Source: Nocardia cyriacigeorgica
GTDB lineage: Bacteria > Actinomycetota > Actinomycetes > Mycobacteriales > Mycobacteriaceae
Reading direction: 5' to 3'
Length of the DNA stretch: 64,000 nucleotides
Assembly: GCF_010868145.1 (NCBI RefSeq)
Contig: NZ_JAAGUY010000012.1
Span: 1 to 64,000, forward strand
The position numbers and the translations under genes were made by a program. Of the stretch, positions 1 to 8,382 are shown one piece after another (within the stretch, counting starts at the first letter, position 1; each line of letters opens with the position of its first letter). The notes under the pieces were generated by a model. That model did not search any database. It saw only the letters and a list, made by a program, of their open reading frames with translations, and was not told the origin of the DNA.

Positions 1-128
1 CGGTTCACCGACCCGGTGGCCAGCGCCAACGCCTCCACCAACGTCGTCTTCCCCGACCCGCTACCCCCGACCAACACCACATTCCGGATGGCCTCCGGCC
101 GCCCCACCCCATTCGCTCTGTCCACCAT
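1..128 (-). CDS. EF-G-like translation GTPase, N-terminal fragment running off the window edge
   Basis: Reading leftward from an ATG at 128, the strand encodes 42 residues of the start of a FusA2-type (EF-G-like) GTPase. They include a short basic leader, the strand IRNVVLVGG and a P-loop GGSGSGKTT, and the fragment leaves the window at TGSVN. A plausible ribosome binding site (GAGGACGG) precedes the ATG. In this family the next residues would be of the type RAGRVEDGT. Exactly that segment appears on the opposite strand from about position 243, at the head of the next gene. So either the whole gene continues to the left and the plus-strand gene is a second copy, or one gene has been broken by an inversion or an assembly fold-back. 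Confidence 0.75.
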   Translation of the reverse strand, partial: MVDRANGVGRPEAIRNVVLVGGSGSGKTTLVEALALATGSVN

Positions 129-254
129 GACTCACCGTCCTCGGGAATCGACACGCGGTTACAACGAGCTTCCCACCAGTGCGGTGTTCACGTCCACGAT
201 TCGGTCCGTGCAGCTCTCGGCGCCGCCGTATCGGTCCGGTATCGGGCGGGGCGG

Positions 255-2279
255 GTGGAGGACGGGACGTCGCTGTCGGATTACGACGAGATCGAGCAAC
301 GTCAGCACCGGTCGGTGCAGTTGTCTGTGGTGCCGGTGCAGTGGGGTGGGGTGAAGATCAATCTGATCGATACGCCCGGGTATGCGGATTTCGTCGGTGA
401 GCTGCGTGCGGGTTTGCGGGCGGCGGATGCGGCGTTGTTCGTGGTGTCGGCGGCCGAAGGGGTCGAGGGGATTGCCGGGTCGACCAGGGCGTTGTGGGAG
501 GAATGCGCCAGTGTCGGGATGCCGCGCGCGATCGTGCTGACGCATCTGGATACGGCGCGCGCCGACTTCGACGAGATGACGCGAACCTGTCAGGCGCTGC
601 TCGGCGGCGGGTCGGCGGAGAATGTGCTGCCGCTGCATCTACCGGTGTACGGGCCCGCGAGTGCGGATGGGCATCGGCCTGCGACCGGGTTGGTGGAGTT
701 GCTGGAGCAGAAAGTCGCCGACTACTCGACCGGTGAGCGCACCTGGAAGGAGCCGACGGCCGAGGATCTGGAGCTGATCGAGTCCGCCAGGGATCGGTTG
801 ATCGAGGGCATCATCGCCGAGAGCGAAGACGAAACCCTGATGGAGCGGTATCTGGGCGGTGAAACGATCGAGCTCAGCACGCTGGTAACCGACCTGGAGC
901 GGGCGGTGGTGCGTGGCAGTTTCCATCCGGTGCTGTTCGCGGCCCCCGCAGCCGAGGAAGGGATGCAAGGACTTGGCACGCTCGAGATGCTCGAACTCAT
1001 GACCGCCGGTTTCCCCACGCCCGCCGAACACGAGGTGTCGGCAGTGCATTTGGCGAACGGCTCGAAACCCACTCCCCTGCACTGTGATCCGTCCGGAGAA
1101 CTGGCGGCGGAGGTCATCCGGACGTCGTCGGACCCATATGTCGGCCGGGTATCGCTGGTGCGGGTGTTCTCGGGGACGCTGCATGCCGACGACACCGTCC
1201 ATATCTGTGGTCACGGTTCCGGCACCGACCACGATGCCGACGAACGCGTCGGTGGCGTGACGGCGCCGTTCGGTAAACAGCAGCGCCCGCTCGGTGAGGC
1301 CGTCGCGGGCGATATCGCCTACGTGACCAAACTCGGGCACGCCGAAACCGGCGATACCCTGTCCGGCACGGGTTCCCCGTTGCTGATCGAACCGTGGCAG
1401 ATGCCGGAACCGTTGCTGCCCATCGCCATTCGCGCGCACAGCAAGGCCGATGAGGACAAGCTGTCGCAGAGCCTGTCCCGGCTCGTCGCCGAAGATCCCG
1501 CCATTCGGGTGGAGAACAACGACCGCACTCACCAGCTGGTGCTGTGGTGCCTGGGTGAGGCGCACCGCGACGTCGCGTTGGAGCGGTTGCGCACCCGGTT
1601 CGGGGTCCAGGTCGATGTGGAGGATCACAAGGTTGCGCTGCGGGAAACCTTCGCGGGCAAAGCGGGCGGGCGCGGCAGGCATGTGAAGCAGTCCGGCGGA
1701 CACGGCCAGTATGCGGTGTGCGAGGTGGAGGTGGAGCCGCTGCCGGAGGGGTCCGGGATCGAGTTCGTCGACAAGGTGGTCGGCGGGGCGGTGCCGCGGC
1801 AGTTCATCACCTCGGTCGAGAAGGGTGTGCGCGCGCAGGCCGCGCGCGGGGTGGCGACGGGCTATCCGCTGGTCGACGTGCGGGTCACGCTGCTGGACGG
1901 GAAGGCGCATTCGGTCGATTCCTCCGACGCGGCGTTCCAGACCGCCGGTGCTCTCGCGTTGCGGGAGGCGGCGTCCGGGAGCCGGATCGATCTGCTGGAA
2001 CCCATTGCGGAAGTTCGGGTCAAGGTGCCCGATGACTATCTCGGCGCCGCGCTCACGGACCTGTCGGTGCGTCGCGCACGCATCCTCGGCACCGAACCGG
2101 CCGAGACCGGGCGAACCCTGATCCGTGCTGAGGTCCCGGAGCTGGAACTCACCCGGTATGCGATTGATCTGCGTTCACTCACGCATGGTGTCGCGCATTT
2201 CAGCCGCGACTATCTTCGTCACGATCCCATGCCCGCCCAACTGGCCGAACGAGTTCGGAACGAATCCGTGTCGGCCTAG
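255..2279 (+). CDS. EF-G-like translation GTPase (FusA2/TetM-like) lacking its P-loop
   Basis: The product (674 aa) covers most of an elongation-factor-G-like protein: switch II DTPGYADF near residue 40, a G4 motif written as THLD, then domains II to V ending in the EF-G C-terminal fold. Family members in mycobacteria are about 710 residues, and the missing part is the first 40, which hold the GTP-binding P-loop. Reading further upstream in the same frame gives RYRAGR and then unrelated residues, so homology stops near 243. The GTG at 255 is only the first available start and has no good ribosome binding site. Paralogues of this type are not the main translocase. Without a P-loop this copy should not bind GTP and is probably a pseudogene, unless the junction is an assembly error. 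Confidence 0.75.
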   Translation: MEDGTSLSDYDEIEQRQHRSVQLSVVPVQWGGVKINLIDTPGYADFVGELRAGLRAADAALFVVSAAEGVEGIAGSTRALWEECASVGMPRAIVLTHLDTARADFDEMTRTCQALLGGGSAENVLPLHLPVYGPASADGHRPATGLVELLEQKVADYSTGERTWKEPTAEDLELIESARDRLIEGIIAESEDETLMERYLGGETIELSTLVTDLERAVVRGSFHPVLFAAPAAEEGMQGLGTLEMLELMTAGFPTPAEHEVSAVHLANGSKPTPLHCDPSGELAAEVIRTSSDPYVGRVSLVRVFSGTLHADDTVHICGHGSGTDHDADERVGGVTAPFGKQQRPLGEAVAGDIAYVTKLGHAETGDTLSGTGSPLLIEPWQMPEPLLPIAIRAHSKADEDKLSQSLSRLVAEDPAIRVENNDRTHQLVLWCLGEAHRDVALERLRTRFGVQVDVEDHKVALRETFAGKAGGRGRHVKQSGGHGQYAVCEVEVEPLPEGSGIEFVDKVVGGAVPRQFITSVEKGVRAQAARGVATGYPLVDVRVTLLDGKAHSVDSSDAAFQTAGALALREAASGSRIDLLEPIAEVRVKVPDDYLGAALTDLSVRRARILGTEPAETGRTLIRAEVPELELTRYAIDLRSLTHGVAHFSRDYLRHDPMPAQLAERVRNESVSA

Positions 2280-2448
2280 AACCACTACCGATCCGTCCGT
2301 CGCTGATCCTGCTTCGCCGCTCGGCGTCGGGCACACAGACGGTGGTCTTCGGCACGTGATCTCGCGCTGTCGACTGTGCCTGCCGCGCCACGGGTGGCCA
2401 TCTCCGGCACGGCGATGATTCTCGGGCCCCTGCCCCGTCTGCATCAAT

Positions 2449-3201
2449 ATGCGACTCGATGGCAAGAATGCGGTGGTGTACGGAGCGGCGGGGCAAATGG
2501 GCGGTGCCGTGGCGCGGGCGTTCGCGGAGGCGGGGGCTCGGGTGTATCTGGTCGGGCGGACGCGGGCGAGCCTCGAGGTGGTCGCGGCGGAGATCGCGGC
2601 GGGCGGCGGTCGAGCCGAAGTCGCTGTAGTCGACGTGTTCGATCAGGCGGGCATCGGGGCGCACGCCGAAGCCATGGTCGAAGAGGCGGGCTCGCTCGAC
2701 ATTTCCTTCAATGCGGTGGGGATGGACGCGGTGCAGGATGTGCCGCTGGTGGATATCACGCTGGAGGACTTCATGTCTCCCATCGTCGGCGCGGCCCGCT
2801 CGCATTTCATCACCACAACCACGGCGGCTCGGCAGATGTCTGTGCAGGGAAGCGGTGTCATCGTGCTGCTGTCGGCCACCGCGGCCGGTGAATCCCGGCA
2901 CCGGATGGGCGGATTCAATGTTGCTTGCGCCGGGATCGAAGCGCTCAACCGCAGTCTCGCAGGCGAACTCGGACCGGAGGGCGTTCGGGTCGTCTGCATT
3001 CGCGCCAACTTCACCCCCGAAACGATGCCCGAGCTGGCGGAGGAAGACTCTGTTCTCGATCCATTGATCGGCGACACTCGGCTCGGGAGGCTTCCTCGCC
3101 TCGCCGAGGTCGCGCACACCGCGGTCTACGCCGCCTCCGACAGTGCGGGGGCGATGACGGGAGCGGTCCTCAACCTGTCGTGCGGAGCCCTCGTCGACTG
3201 A
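2449..3201 (+). CDS. SDR-family protein without the catalytic Tyr/Lys
   Basis: A 250-residue Rossmann protein of the short-chain dehydrogenase/reductase family. The N-terminal cofactor loop is present as GAAGQMGGA (residues about 12-20), and a conserved Ser occurs in the LLSAT strand. The YxxxK position reads FNVAC in MGGFNVACAG, so both the catalytic Tyr and Lys are replaced. The C-terminal helix and strand (GAVLNLSCG) are typical. It may bind NAD(P) without the standard chemistry, or use other residues. It stands alone between the EF-G-like gene and a convergent transporter operon. No strong Shine-Dalgarno sequence precedes the ATG. Confidence 0.8.
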   Translation: MRLDGKNAVVYGAAGQMGGAVARAFAEAGARVYLVGRTRASLEVVAAEIAAGGGRAEVAVVDVFDQAGIGAHAEAMVEEAGSLDISFNAVGMDAVQDVPLVDITLEDFMSPIVGAARSHFITTTTAARQMSVQGSGVIVLLSATAAGESRHRMGGFNVACAGIEALNRSLAGELGPEGVRVVCIRANFTPETMPELAEEDSVLDPLIGDTRLGRLPRLAEVAHTAVYAASDSAGAMTGAVLNLSCGALVD

Positions 3202-3328
3202 CAGCCATCGGCCCACTCCAAGTCGCCGTCGACACTCTGGGGTGATCGACCCGCGTCTGTTCAGCCCATTCGGCCAGTCAACGCCGAAGGCGCCGGCCAT
3301 TCGCTTGCCCGCCGCACCCGGCAGACCG

Positions 3329-3375
3329 GGTGCGGTCCCTCAGCTGTCGTGCGGCGCGCTCATCGACCGACAGCC
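3329..3375 (+). pseudogene. Decayed copy of the SDR gene 3' end
   Basis: These 47 bases align without gaps to 3160-3206, the last codons and stop of the SDR gene, with 38 of 47 identical. The copy reads GAVPQLSCGALID where the intact gene reads GAVLNLSCGALVD, and the stop codon has become CGA. Nothing upstream of it (3207-3328) resembles the rest of an SDR. It is most simply the remnant of a second, tandem SDR gene that was deleted, or a short duplication. Confidence 0.6.
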
Positions 3376-3392
3376 GCCGCGTCCTGAACATC

Positions 3393-3427
3393 GCGAGCCT
3401 CGCCAGGTAGGTCCGGACGAGGCTCGC
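3393..3427 (-). terminator. Hairpin terminator of the ABC transporter operon
   Basis: GCGAGCCTCG at 3393-3402 pairs perfectly with CGAGGCTCGC at 3418-3427 across a 15-nt loop, 11 nt beyond the stop of the permease gene. There is no U-run, as is common in actinobacteria. Confidence 0.6.
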
Positions 3428-3438
3428 TCAGCAATCCA

Positions 3439-4131
3439 CTACACCGTCGACCGTCGAAGCGCCGCCCACGCTCCGGCCGTACTCACGGCCGCCAGCACTC
3501 CGGGAAGCAGCACCATCGGCACCACACGCGGGCTGTCGGCGAACCAGCGACCGACCTCGGGCCACCAGCTCTGCCAGGTGATCACGATCGCCGCCAGCCC
3601 GAACCCGATCAGCAGCGCCGCAAGCAAGGAGTACACGCCGGTGACGCGCCACCGCTGATAGAGCGCGCCCATCACCAGCCCGGTCCCGGCGATCAGAGCG
3701 AGCATGGCCAGATAGGTGCCGAGCTGGATGGCCGGGTTGGCAGTGAACTGGCCAGGGATATCGAACATGACCATCTTCACGCCCCAGCCGTCGGTCGCTT
3801 CCTCGATCAGCCCGAGCCCCCACAACAGCACTCCGGTGCCGACGATCTGCACCGCGGCGACCAGCAGCGTGGCGGCGAAATAGTCGCGGCGGGTGACGCT
3901 CATGCCGAGAGCGAATGGGAAGGTCTGGGTCATCGCACCCGCATAGAACGCCAGACTGACGCCGAGAACAGCGGACACACTGCCGGTGACATTGTCCTCG
4001 CCGGCATCGACCAGCAGGAAGATCACCCACGGGATCAGAAACGCCACCACGAGGATGCCGACCGGCCACGCGACGAGCAGCGGCCAGGCGACAGTGTGGA
4101 TTCGCGAGACGGATAAGGCACGGCGCAGCAT
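3439..4131 (-). CDS. ABC transporter permease
   Basis: A 230-residue integral membrane protein with about six hydrophobic segments (starting WPLLVAWPVGILVVAFLIPWV near residue 16) and no ATP-binding motifs. It is the membrane partner of the upstream ATPase: its ATG overlaps the ATPase stop by one base (TAATG). Together with the GntR gene this matches the YtrA-type operon layout, in which a GntR repressor controls a small two-component ABC transporter, often linked to cell-envelope stress or antibiotic export. The substrate cannot be read from the sequence. The alternative frame 3428-4147 is a shadow without membrane character. Confidence 0.85.
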   Translation of the reverse strand: MLRRALSVSRIHTVAWPLLVAWPVGILVVAFLIPWVIFLLVDAGEDNVTGSVSAVLGVSLAFYAGAMTQTFPFALGMSVTRRDYFAATLLVAAVQIVGTGVLLWGLGLIEEATDGWGVKMVMFDIPGQFTANPAIQLGTYLAMLALIAGTGLVMGALYQRWRVTGVYSLLAALLIGFGLAAIVITWQSWWPEVGRWFADSPRVVPMVLLPGVLAAVSTAGAWAALRRSTV

Positions 4132-5048
4132 TACTGGTCCTTTCCACGCAGGTTGGTGGTTTCGACGATCAGCTGCTGCAACGACACTGGCTCGATGAGC
4201 AGTCCGAGCGATTTGGCGTGGGCGATATCGTCGGCCCTGTCCTGGATGCGCAGCATCACCCTGGCCTGGTTGCCAAGGGATTCGCGGCGCAGTTCGGGCC
4301 GACCGCCGAGGAACGAGTCGACGTCGGCGAGTGGGCCGGAGACGGTCATCGCGGTGTCGCGCAGATCGTCGGCGGCGGAGTCGACCACGAGGCGGCCCTT
4401 GTCGATCAGCAGCACGTGTTCGAGCAGGTCGGCGACCTCATCGATGAGGTGGGTGGACAGGACGACGGTGCGCGGATGTTCGGCGTAGTCGGCAAGCAGC
4501 CTGTCGTAGAACAGCTGGCGGGCGACGGCATCCAAACCCAGATACGGTTCGTCGAAGAAGGTGAGCGGGGCACGCGAGGCGAGGCCGATGATGACGCCGA
4601 GCGCGGAGGTCATACCGCGAGACAGCTTCTTGACCTTGCGTTCGGTCGGTAGATCGAAGTCGCGCAACAACTCTCGTGCGAAATCCTCATCCCAATCGCG
4701 CAGCAGGTTGCGGGCTGCGGCCAGCACGTGCTTGACCTTGTAGTCGTTCGGATACGCCTGGCTCTCCTTGATGAACGACACGCCGCGTAGTACTTCGGTG
4801 TTCTCGTGCGGGGTGTGCCCGAACACGCGCACCTCGCCGACGGTCTGGAACGCCTGGCCCGTCATGACCTGCATGAGGGTGGTTTTGCCCGCACCGTTGC
4901 GGCCGAGCAGGCCGTAGATGGTGTTCTCGCGCAGATCGAGAGTGACGTCCTCGAGTGCGGTGACGGATCCGAACCGCATGGTCAGCCCCCGCGTGGAGGC
5001 GACGACTTCGGTGTCGAGCATGGTCGGTTCGATGGTCGCGGCGCTCAT
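4131..5048 (-). CDS. ABC transporter ATP-binding protein
   Basis: A 305-residue nucleotide-binding subunit. Walker A is GRNGAGKTT (residues about 49-57), the signature is LSRGMTS, Walker B is TFFDEP and the switch is STHL. The C-terminal extension of about 80 residues is the regulatory tail common in drug/peptide-type ATPases. Its start overlaps the GntR gene by 4 bases and its end overlaps the permease by one base, so the three are translationally coupled. It powers export, or possibly import, by the adjacent permease. Confidence 0.92.
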   Translation of the reverse strand: MSAATIEPTMLDTEVVASTRGLTMRFGSVTALEDVTLDLRENTIYGLLGRNGAGKTTLMQVMTGQAFQTVGEVRVFGHTPHENTEVLRGVSFIKESQAYPNDYKVKHVLAAARNLLRDWDEDFARELLRDFDLPTERKVKKLSRGMTSALGVIIGLASRAPLTFFDEPYLGLDAVARQLFYDRLLADYAEHPRTVVLSTHLIDEVADLLEHVLLIDKGRLVVDSAADDLRDTAMTVSGPLADVDSFLGGRPELRRESLGNQARVMLRIQDRADDIAHAKSLGLLIEPVSLQQLIVETTNLRGKDQ

Positions 5049-5407
5049 CGCGTCCTCTCTCGATGGTCGAGCATGGCTTTGAGTTCGTCGATACCCATGC
5101 CGAGCTTGTCGGCCTCGGCGATCAGCGGATCGATGAACAGTTCGGCGAATCGTTCCCGTCGGCGCAGGCGCAGGGCATTGCGCGCACCGGCTGTGACGAA
5201 CATTCCGATCCCTCGTTTCTTGTACAGAATCCCGTCCGCCACCAGCTGATTCAGCCCTTTGGCCGCGGTCGCCGGGTTGATCCGATGGAAGGCGGCGAGC
5301 TCGTTCGACGATGGTGCCTGGGACTCTTCGGGCAGCGATCCGTCAACGATCGAGTTCTCGATCATCTCCGCGATCTGCAGAAAGAGCGGCCTGCCGTCTT
5401 CGAGCAC
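5045..5407 (-). CDS. GntR-family repressor, YtrA type
   Basis: A short GntR regulator of about 120 residues with the N-terminal winged helix (IN-PATAAKGLNQL recognition helix, wing KKRGIGMFV) and only a small C-terminal helical part. That short architecture defines the YtrA subgroup. Two in-frame GTG codons lie at 5413 and 5407. GAGGAGG touches the first and is six bases from the second, so 5407 is the likelier start. As the first gene of the operon it probably represses itself and the transporter, with release by an unknown envelope or antibiotic signal. Confidence 0.85.
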   Translation of the reverse strand: MLEDGRPLFLQIAEMIENSIVDGSLPEESQAPSSNELAAFHRINPATAAKGLNQLVADGILYKKRGIGMFVTAGARNALRLRRRERFAELFIDPLIAEADKLGMGIDELKAMLDHRERTR

Positions 5408-5427
5408 GATCACCCTCCTCGGTTGAG

Positions 5428-5453
5428 TGGTTCATTACTCATGTAACTAACCA
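5428..5453. promoter_or_regulatory. Candidate GntR operator upstream of the ABC operon
   Basis: TGGTT at 5428-5432 mirrors AACCA at 5449-5453 around an AT-rich core, an imperfect palindrome of the kind bound by YtrA-type GntR dimers. It lies about 20 bases upstream of the GntR start, in an otherwise GC-rich context. Position and symmetry are seen; binding is inferred. Confidence 0.4.
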
Positions 5454-5687
5454 TAGAGGTGCCCGGCAGACGCCGCAAGCGAAACAAAAGGCGGCCGCCC
5501 ACCGCCCCTTTCGATGCATGCAGATCGCGTGCCGGACAGCCCAGCCGTGCTCGCCATGGCACGCAGCCACAGAATTGGCCGGGCCTCTAGCGCCAGCGCC
5601 GAGTTACAGAATCGGCCAGGGTGTTCCATACGGCGTACAAAACCAATAAGGTGGCAGCTGATGTCAGTCCAGCGGAAGGAACCCGGC

Positions 5688-6428
5688 ATGTCGGTCGGCG
5701 CGGCGGTGAACCCCTACATTCAGCAGCTCGGTGGAGGATTCATGTTCTCCAGGGAAGCAAAGGAATACGCGGCGGAGACCGGCGTCGAGGAATTCTTCGG
5801 GCCCTACACCCGCGGCCGCGGCGGGGTGCTCGGCGATACCGATGCCGATGTGGTCACCGCGGCGTTCGGATTCTTCCCCCGCCATTCGATTCGCAAGGCC
5901 TGGGAGTCGGTGCCGATGCCCGCGGCGAAGGCGGCAGAACGGTACGCACGGGTCTGCCAGGAGTTCGGCCGGCGCAAGCTCGTCGGGTTCGAGGAGGCCG
6001 GCCGACTCGCGGAACTGCTCGAAACCGTTGCGGCGGCAGCTGATCCAGCGGGCATCCCGCTGTTCGCAGGGTGGCGGGCCATGCCGCTGCCCGACGACGC
6101 ACCGGCCCGCGTTCTGCAACTCACGCACGTGCTGCGCGAACTGCGTGGCGGCCTACACCTGATCGCTGTCCGCGCGTCCGGTCTCACCCCGCAGCAGGCC
6201 GTGCCGATCTCCGGCTCCCCCATCAACGACGGCCCCAACCAAGCCCGCTGGTACGGCTGGCCCGAGCCATTCGAGGAGATCACCGACGACGTGCGCGAAC
6301 GCTGGAAGCAGGCCGAAGCCGTGACCGATACGCTCATCGACCCAGCTTTCGCCGTGCTCGGCGAGGCCGATACCGCCGAGCTCGTCACGCTACTCACTGC
6401 CGCCCACGCGACGGTTTTCACCCGCTAG
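5688..6428 (+). CDS. SCO6745-family helical protein
   Basis: A 246-residue protein whose N-terminus (PYIQQLGGGFMFSREAKEY, then a TRGRGG segment) and body resemble the actinobacterial SCO6745 family, a mostly helical group found in mycobacteria and Streptomyces with no agreed function. The ATG at 5688 is preceded at a good distance by GGAAGGA; an upstream in-frame ATG at 5661 and a downstream one at 5743 are alternatives. It stands alone and ends in a strong hairpin terminator. The 5414-5687 gap holds the GntR operator and otherwise nothing recognisable. Confidence 0.7.
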   Translation: MSVGAAVNPYIQQLGGGFMFSREAKEYAAETGVEEFFGPYTRGRGGVLGDTDADVVTAAFGFFPRHSIRKAWESVPMPAAKAAERYARVCQEFGRRKLVGFEEAGRLAELLETVAAAADPAGIPLFAGWRAMPLPDDAPARVLQLTHVLRELRGGLHLIAVRASGLTPQQAVPISGSPINDGPNQARWYGWPEPFEEITDDVRERWKQAEAVTDTLIDPAFAVLGEADTAELVTLLTAAHATVFTR

Positions 6429-6435
6429 CCACCGA

Positions 6436-6486
6436 GCCGGTTTTCGGGGCGACCCGAGCGAGGCTCGCGCCGCCCCGAAAACCGGC
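6436..6486. terminator. Strong bidirectional hairpin terminator
   Basis: GCCGGTTTTCGGGGCG at 6436-6451 is perfectly complementary to 6471-6486, and the loop contains a second hairpin, CGAGC/GCTCG. It sits 8 bases after the SCO6745-type stop and about 100 bases beyond the end of the convergent TetR gene, so it can serve both. Confidence 0.75.
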
Positions 6487-6584
6487 CGACGGCACACATC
6501 GGCGGTGTCGCCCACCTGCCACGAAGGGGCGGTGTCGCTCACCAGCGGGCCCAGCGAACCAGGCCCAACCAGTTCTTCAACATG

Positions 6585-7148
6585 TCAGCCGGACGTACCG
6601 GGACCGAGCGCGCGCCGAGCCAGGGTCAGCCAGCGCGCCCTATCCAGGCCCGAGTCGTCCACTGGCGAGGTAGCCAGCAGCAGAATCACATCGTCGACGG
6701 AAATATCGTCATACAGCGCTCCCTCGCGATGCGCGGTCTCGACGAGTCCGACAACGGAGTTCCGCGCGCGATTACGCAACTCGCGTAGCGAGTCCTGAGC
6801 CAGATCCGCTACTGCGAAGCGCAGCAGTCGTTCCTGCTCCATCTCCAGAACCACCCGGCGCAGTAGCGCGACGATCTCGTCGATCGCGGTGCTGGTTCCT
6901 GCCGCCACCCGCGAGCCGGCCGCGTCGAGCGACTCCCCCACAACCTCCGATAGGCCGGCAACGATTGCCTCCACCAGGTCTTTCTTGGCGGGGAAATGCC
7001 GATACAACGTTCCAACGGCAACGCCGGCCGCGCCCGCGATCTCGTCCATGCCGACTCCGGGCCCGCGCGTGAGCACCAACTCCCGTGCCGCGCCGACGAT
7101 CGCTTCGCGATTGCGTTGCGCGTCCACGCGCTTCGGTTGTCCGGCCAT
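6585..7148 (-). CDS. TetR-family repressor of the divergent SDR gene
   Basis: A 187-residue regulator with the TetR N-terminal HTH (VGMDEIAGAAGVAVGTLYRHFPAK, residues about 33-56) and a helical ligand domain that ends in a TetR_C-like segment. It is transcribed away from the SDR gene at 7243, and a perfect 8-bp inverted repeat lies between them, the usual arrangement for autoregulated control of a neighbouring enzyme. The ligand is unknown and may be the SDR substrate. Confidence 0.9.
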   Translation of the reverse strand: MAGQPKRVDAQRNREAIVGAARELVLTRGPGVGMDEIAGAAGVAVGTLYRHFPAKKDLVEAIVAGLSEVVGESLDAAGSRVAAGTSTAIDEIVALLRRVVLEMEQERLLRFAVADLAQDSLRELRNRARNSVVGLVETAHREGALYDDISVDDVILLLATSPVDDSGLDRARWLTLARRALGPGTSG

Positions 7149-7196
7149 AGCTACGTCACCCTATCGCTCCGACCACTTGCCATCGAACATGAACTA

Positions 7197-7221
7197 GTGG
7201 TTCACTTTTATTATGAACCAC
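7197..7221. promoter_or_regulatory. Palindromic TetR operator
   Basis: GTGGTTCA (7197-7204) and TGAACCAC (7214-7221) form a perfect inverted repeat with a 9-nt AT-rich spacer. It lies in the 94-bp gap between the divergent TetR and SDR genes and overlaps the region where the SDR promoter should be. Confidence 0.75.
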
Positions 7222-7242
7222 ACGTTCACATTAGGAGGCGGT

Positions 7243-8133
7243 ATGGAGCAATGGACGACGACCGACATTCCGGAGCAGCACGGACGGACCGCGGTGATTA
7301 CCGGCGCCAATACCGGCATCGGTTTCGAGACAGCGCTCGCGTTGGCCGAACGAGGGGCGACCGTCGTGCTCGCATGCCGAAACGCCAATCGAGCCGAATT
7401 CGCGGCGACCGCGATCAGAGAATCGATACCCGGTTCGGATGTCCGGACCGTTCGACTCGACCTGACGGCATTGGCATCGGTTCGTCACGCCGCCGAGGAG
7501 ATCGGTGCACAGTTCGATCGCATCGACCTGTTGATCAACAATGCTGGAGTGACCGGCCTGACCGGCGAGACCGAGGACGGATTCGAGATCCAGTTGGGCG
7601 TTAACCATCTCGGCCACTTCGCCTTGACCGGCCTCTTGCTGGACCGGATCGCGGATGTGCCCGGCGCCCGCGTGGTCACCGTCAGCAGTATCGGCCATCG
7701 ATTCGGGCGAGTCGACTCACTGAATCCGCTGGACCGCCGTGGCAATGCTTACGGGAAGTCGAAGCTTGCCAACCTATTGTTCAGCCATGAGCTCGATCGC
7801 CGGTTGGCCAATTCGTCCGCGTGCGCTCTCGCCGCGCACCCCGGCGGGGCGAGCACCGAAGTATTCCGCTACTCCTCCCCCACATTTCGCGTGGTGAATC
7901 TTGCCGTTGCTCGACTGTTCGGCAGGACGCCCGCAATGGGAGCTCTGCCGACACTACGAGCCTCGACCGATCCATGTGCCGCCGGAGGTGAATACTTCGG
8001 GCCCGCAGGGATGTTCGAAATTCAGGGATATCCAACCGTCGTCGGGGCCAGCCGACGGTCCCGCGATCCGGAACTCGGGGCGGCGCTCTGGGATGCGTCC
8101 GAGCGCGCGACCGGCGTGCGGTATCGGTTCTGA
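7243..8133 (+). CDS. Short-chain dehydrogenase/reductase (retinol/protochlorophyllide-reductase-like)
   Basis: A 296-residue SDR with all classical motifs: TGANTGIG (about residues 20-27), NNAG, the VSS strand with the catalytic Ser, and YGKSK carrying Tyr and Lys. The long C-terminal part matches the subgroup related to retinol dehydrogenases and protochlorophyllide reductase. AGGAGG six bases before the ATG at 7243 fixes this start over the ATG at 7213. It is presumably NADP(H)-dependent and induced when the TetR protein lets go of 7197-7221. Confidence 0.88.
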   Translation: MEQWTTTDIPEQHGRTAVITGANTGIGFETALALAERGATVVLACRNANRAEFAATAIRESIPGSDVRTVRLDLTALASVRHAAEEIGAQFDRIDLLINNAGVTGLTGETEDGFEIQLGVNHLGHFALTGLLLDRIADVPGARVVTVSSIGHRFGRVDSLNPLDRRGNAYGKSKLANLLFSHELDRRLANSSACALAAHPGGASTEVFRYSSPTFRVVNLAVARLFGRTPAMGALPTLRASTDPCAAGGEYFGPAGMFEIQGYPTVVGASRRSRDPELGAALWDASERATGVRYRF

Positions 8134-8169
8134 AAGCCGGCGATCACCTCCCTTCGGGTTTCCTGGCGA

Positions 8170-8382
8170 TTACCCGACGGAGGCCGCCTCCAACTCGACC
8201 ATCCGACCAGCCAGAATGACCCGAGCATCGTGGGGGTCGGGTCCACCCCTCAGCCCCAAACCCGAGGCCAGTATGCCGTAGCGCTGGGGCAGTAGCTCGA
8301 CGTCGGAGTTGGACACGGGTCGACGCGTTGTTCTCAAACGGTGACCCGTGTCCGGTTGGCGATCACCCGAACTCAAATCCAC
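8170..8382 (-). CDS. Small protein overlapping the end of the large ESX-like gene
   Basis: The product is about 70 aa. A GTG start at 8382 lies inside the last codons of the 792-residue gene in another frame, which suggests translational coupling. The second half (RYGILASGLGLRGGPDP, then ARVILAGRMVELEAA) has balanced, protein-like composition. I do not recognise the family. It could instead start at an internal GTG and be about 48 residues long. Its position makes it the last member of the minus-strand unit 8170-11948. Confidence 0.45.
   Translation of the reverse strand: MDLSSGDRQPDTGHRLRTTRRPVSNSDVELLPQRYGILASGLGLRGGPDPHDARVILAGRMVELEAASVG

Noticed and set aside
2200-3300. A 366-codon minus-strand frame across the SDR gene.
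   Set aside because: Shadow frame; the plus-strand SDR has clear family motifs.
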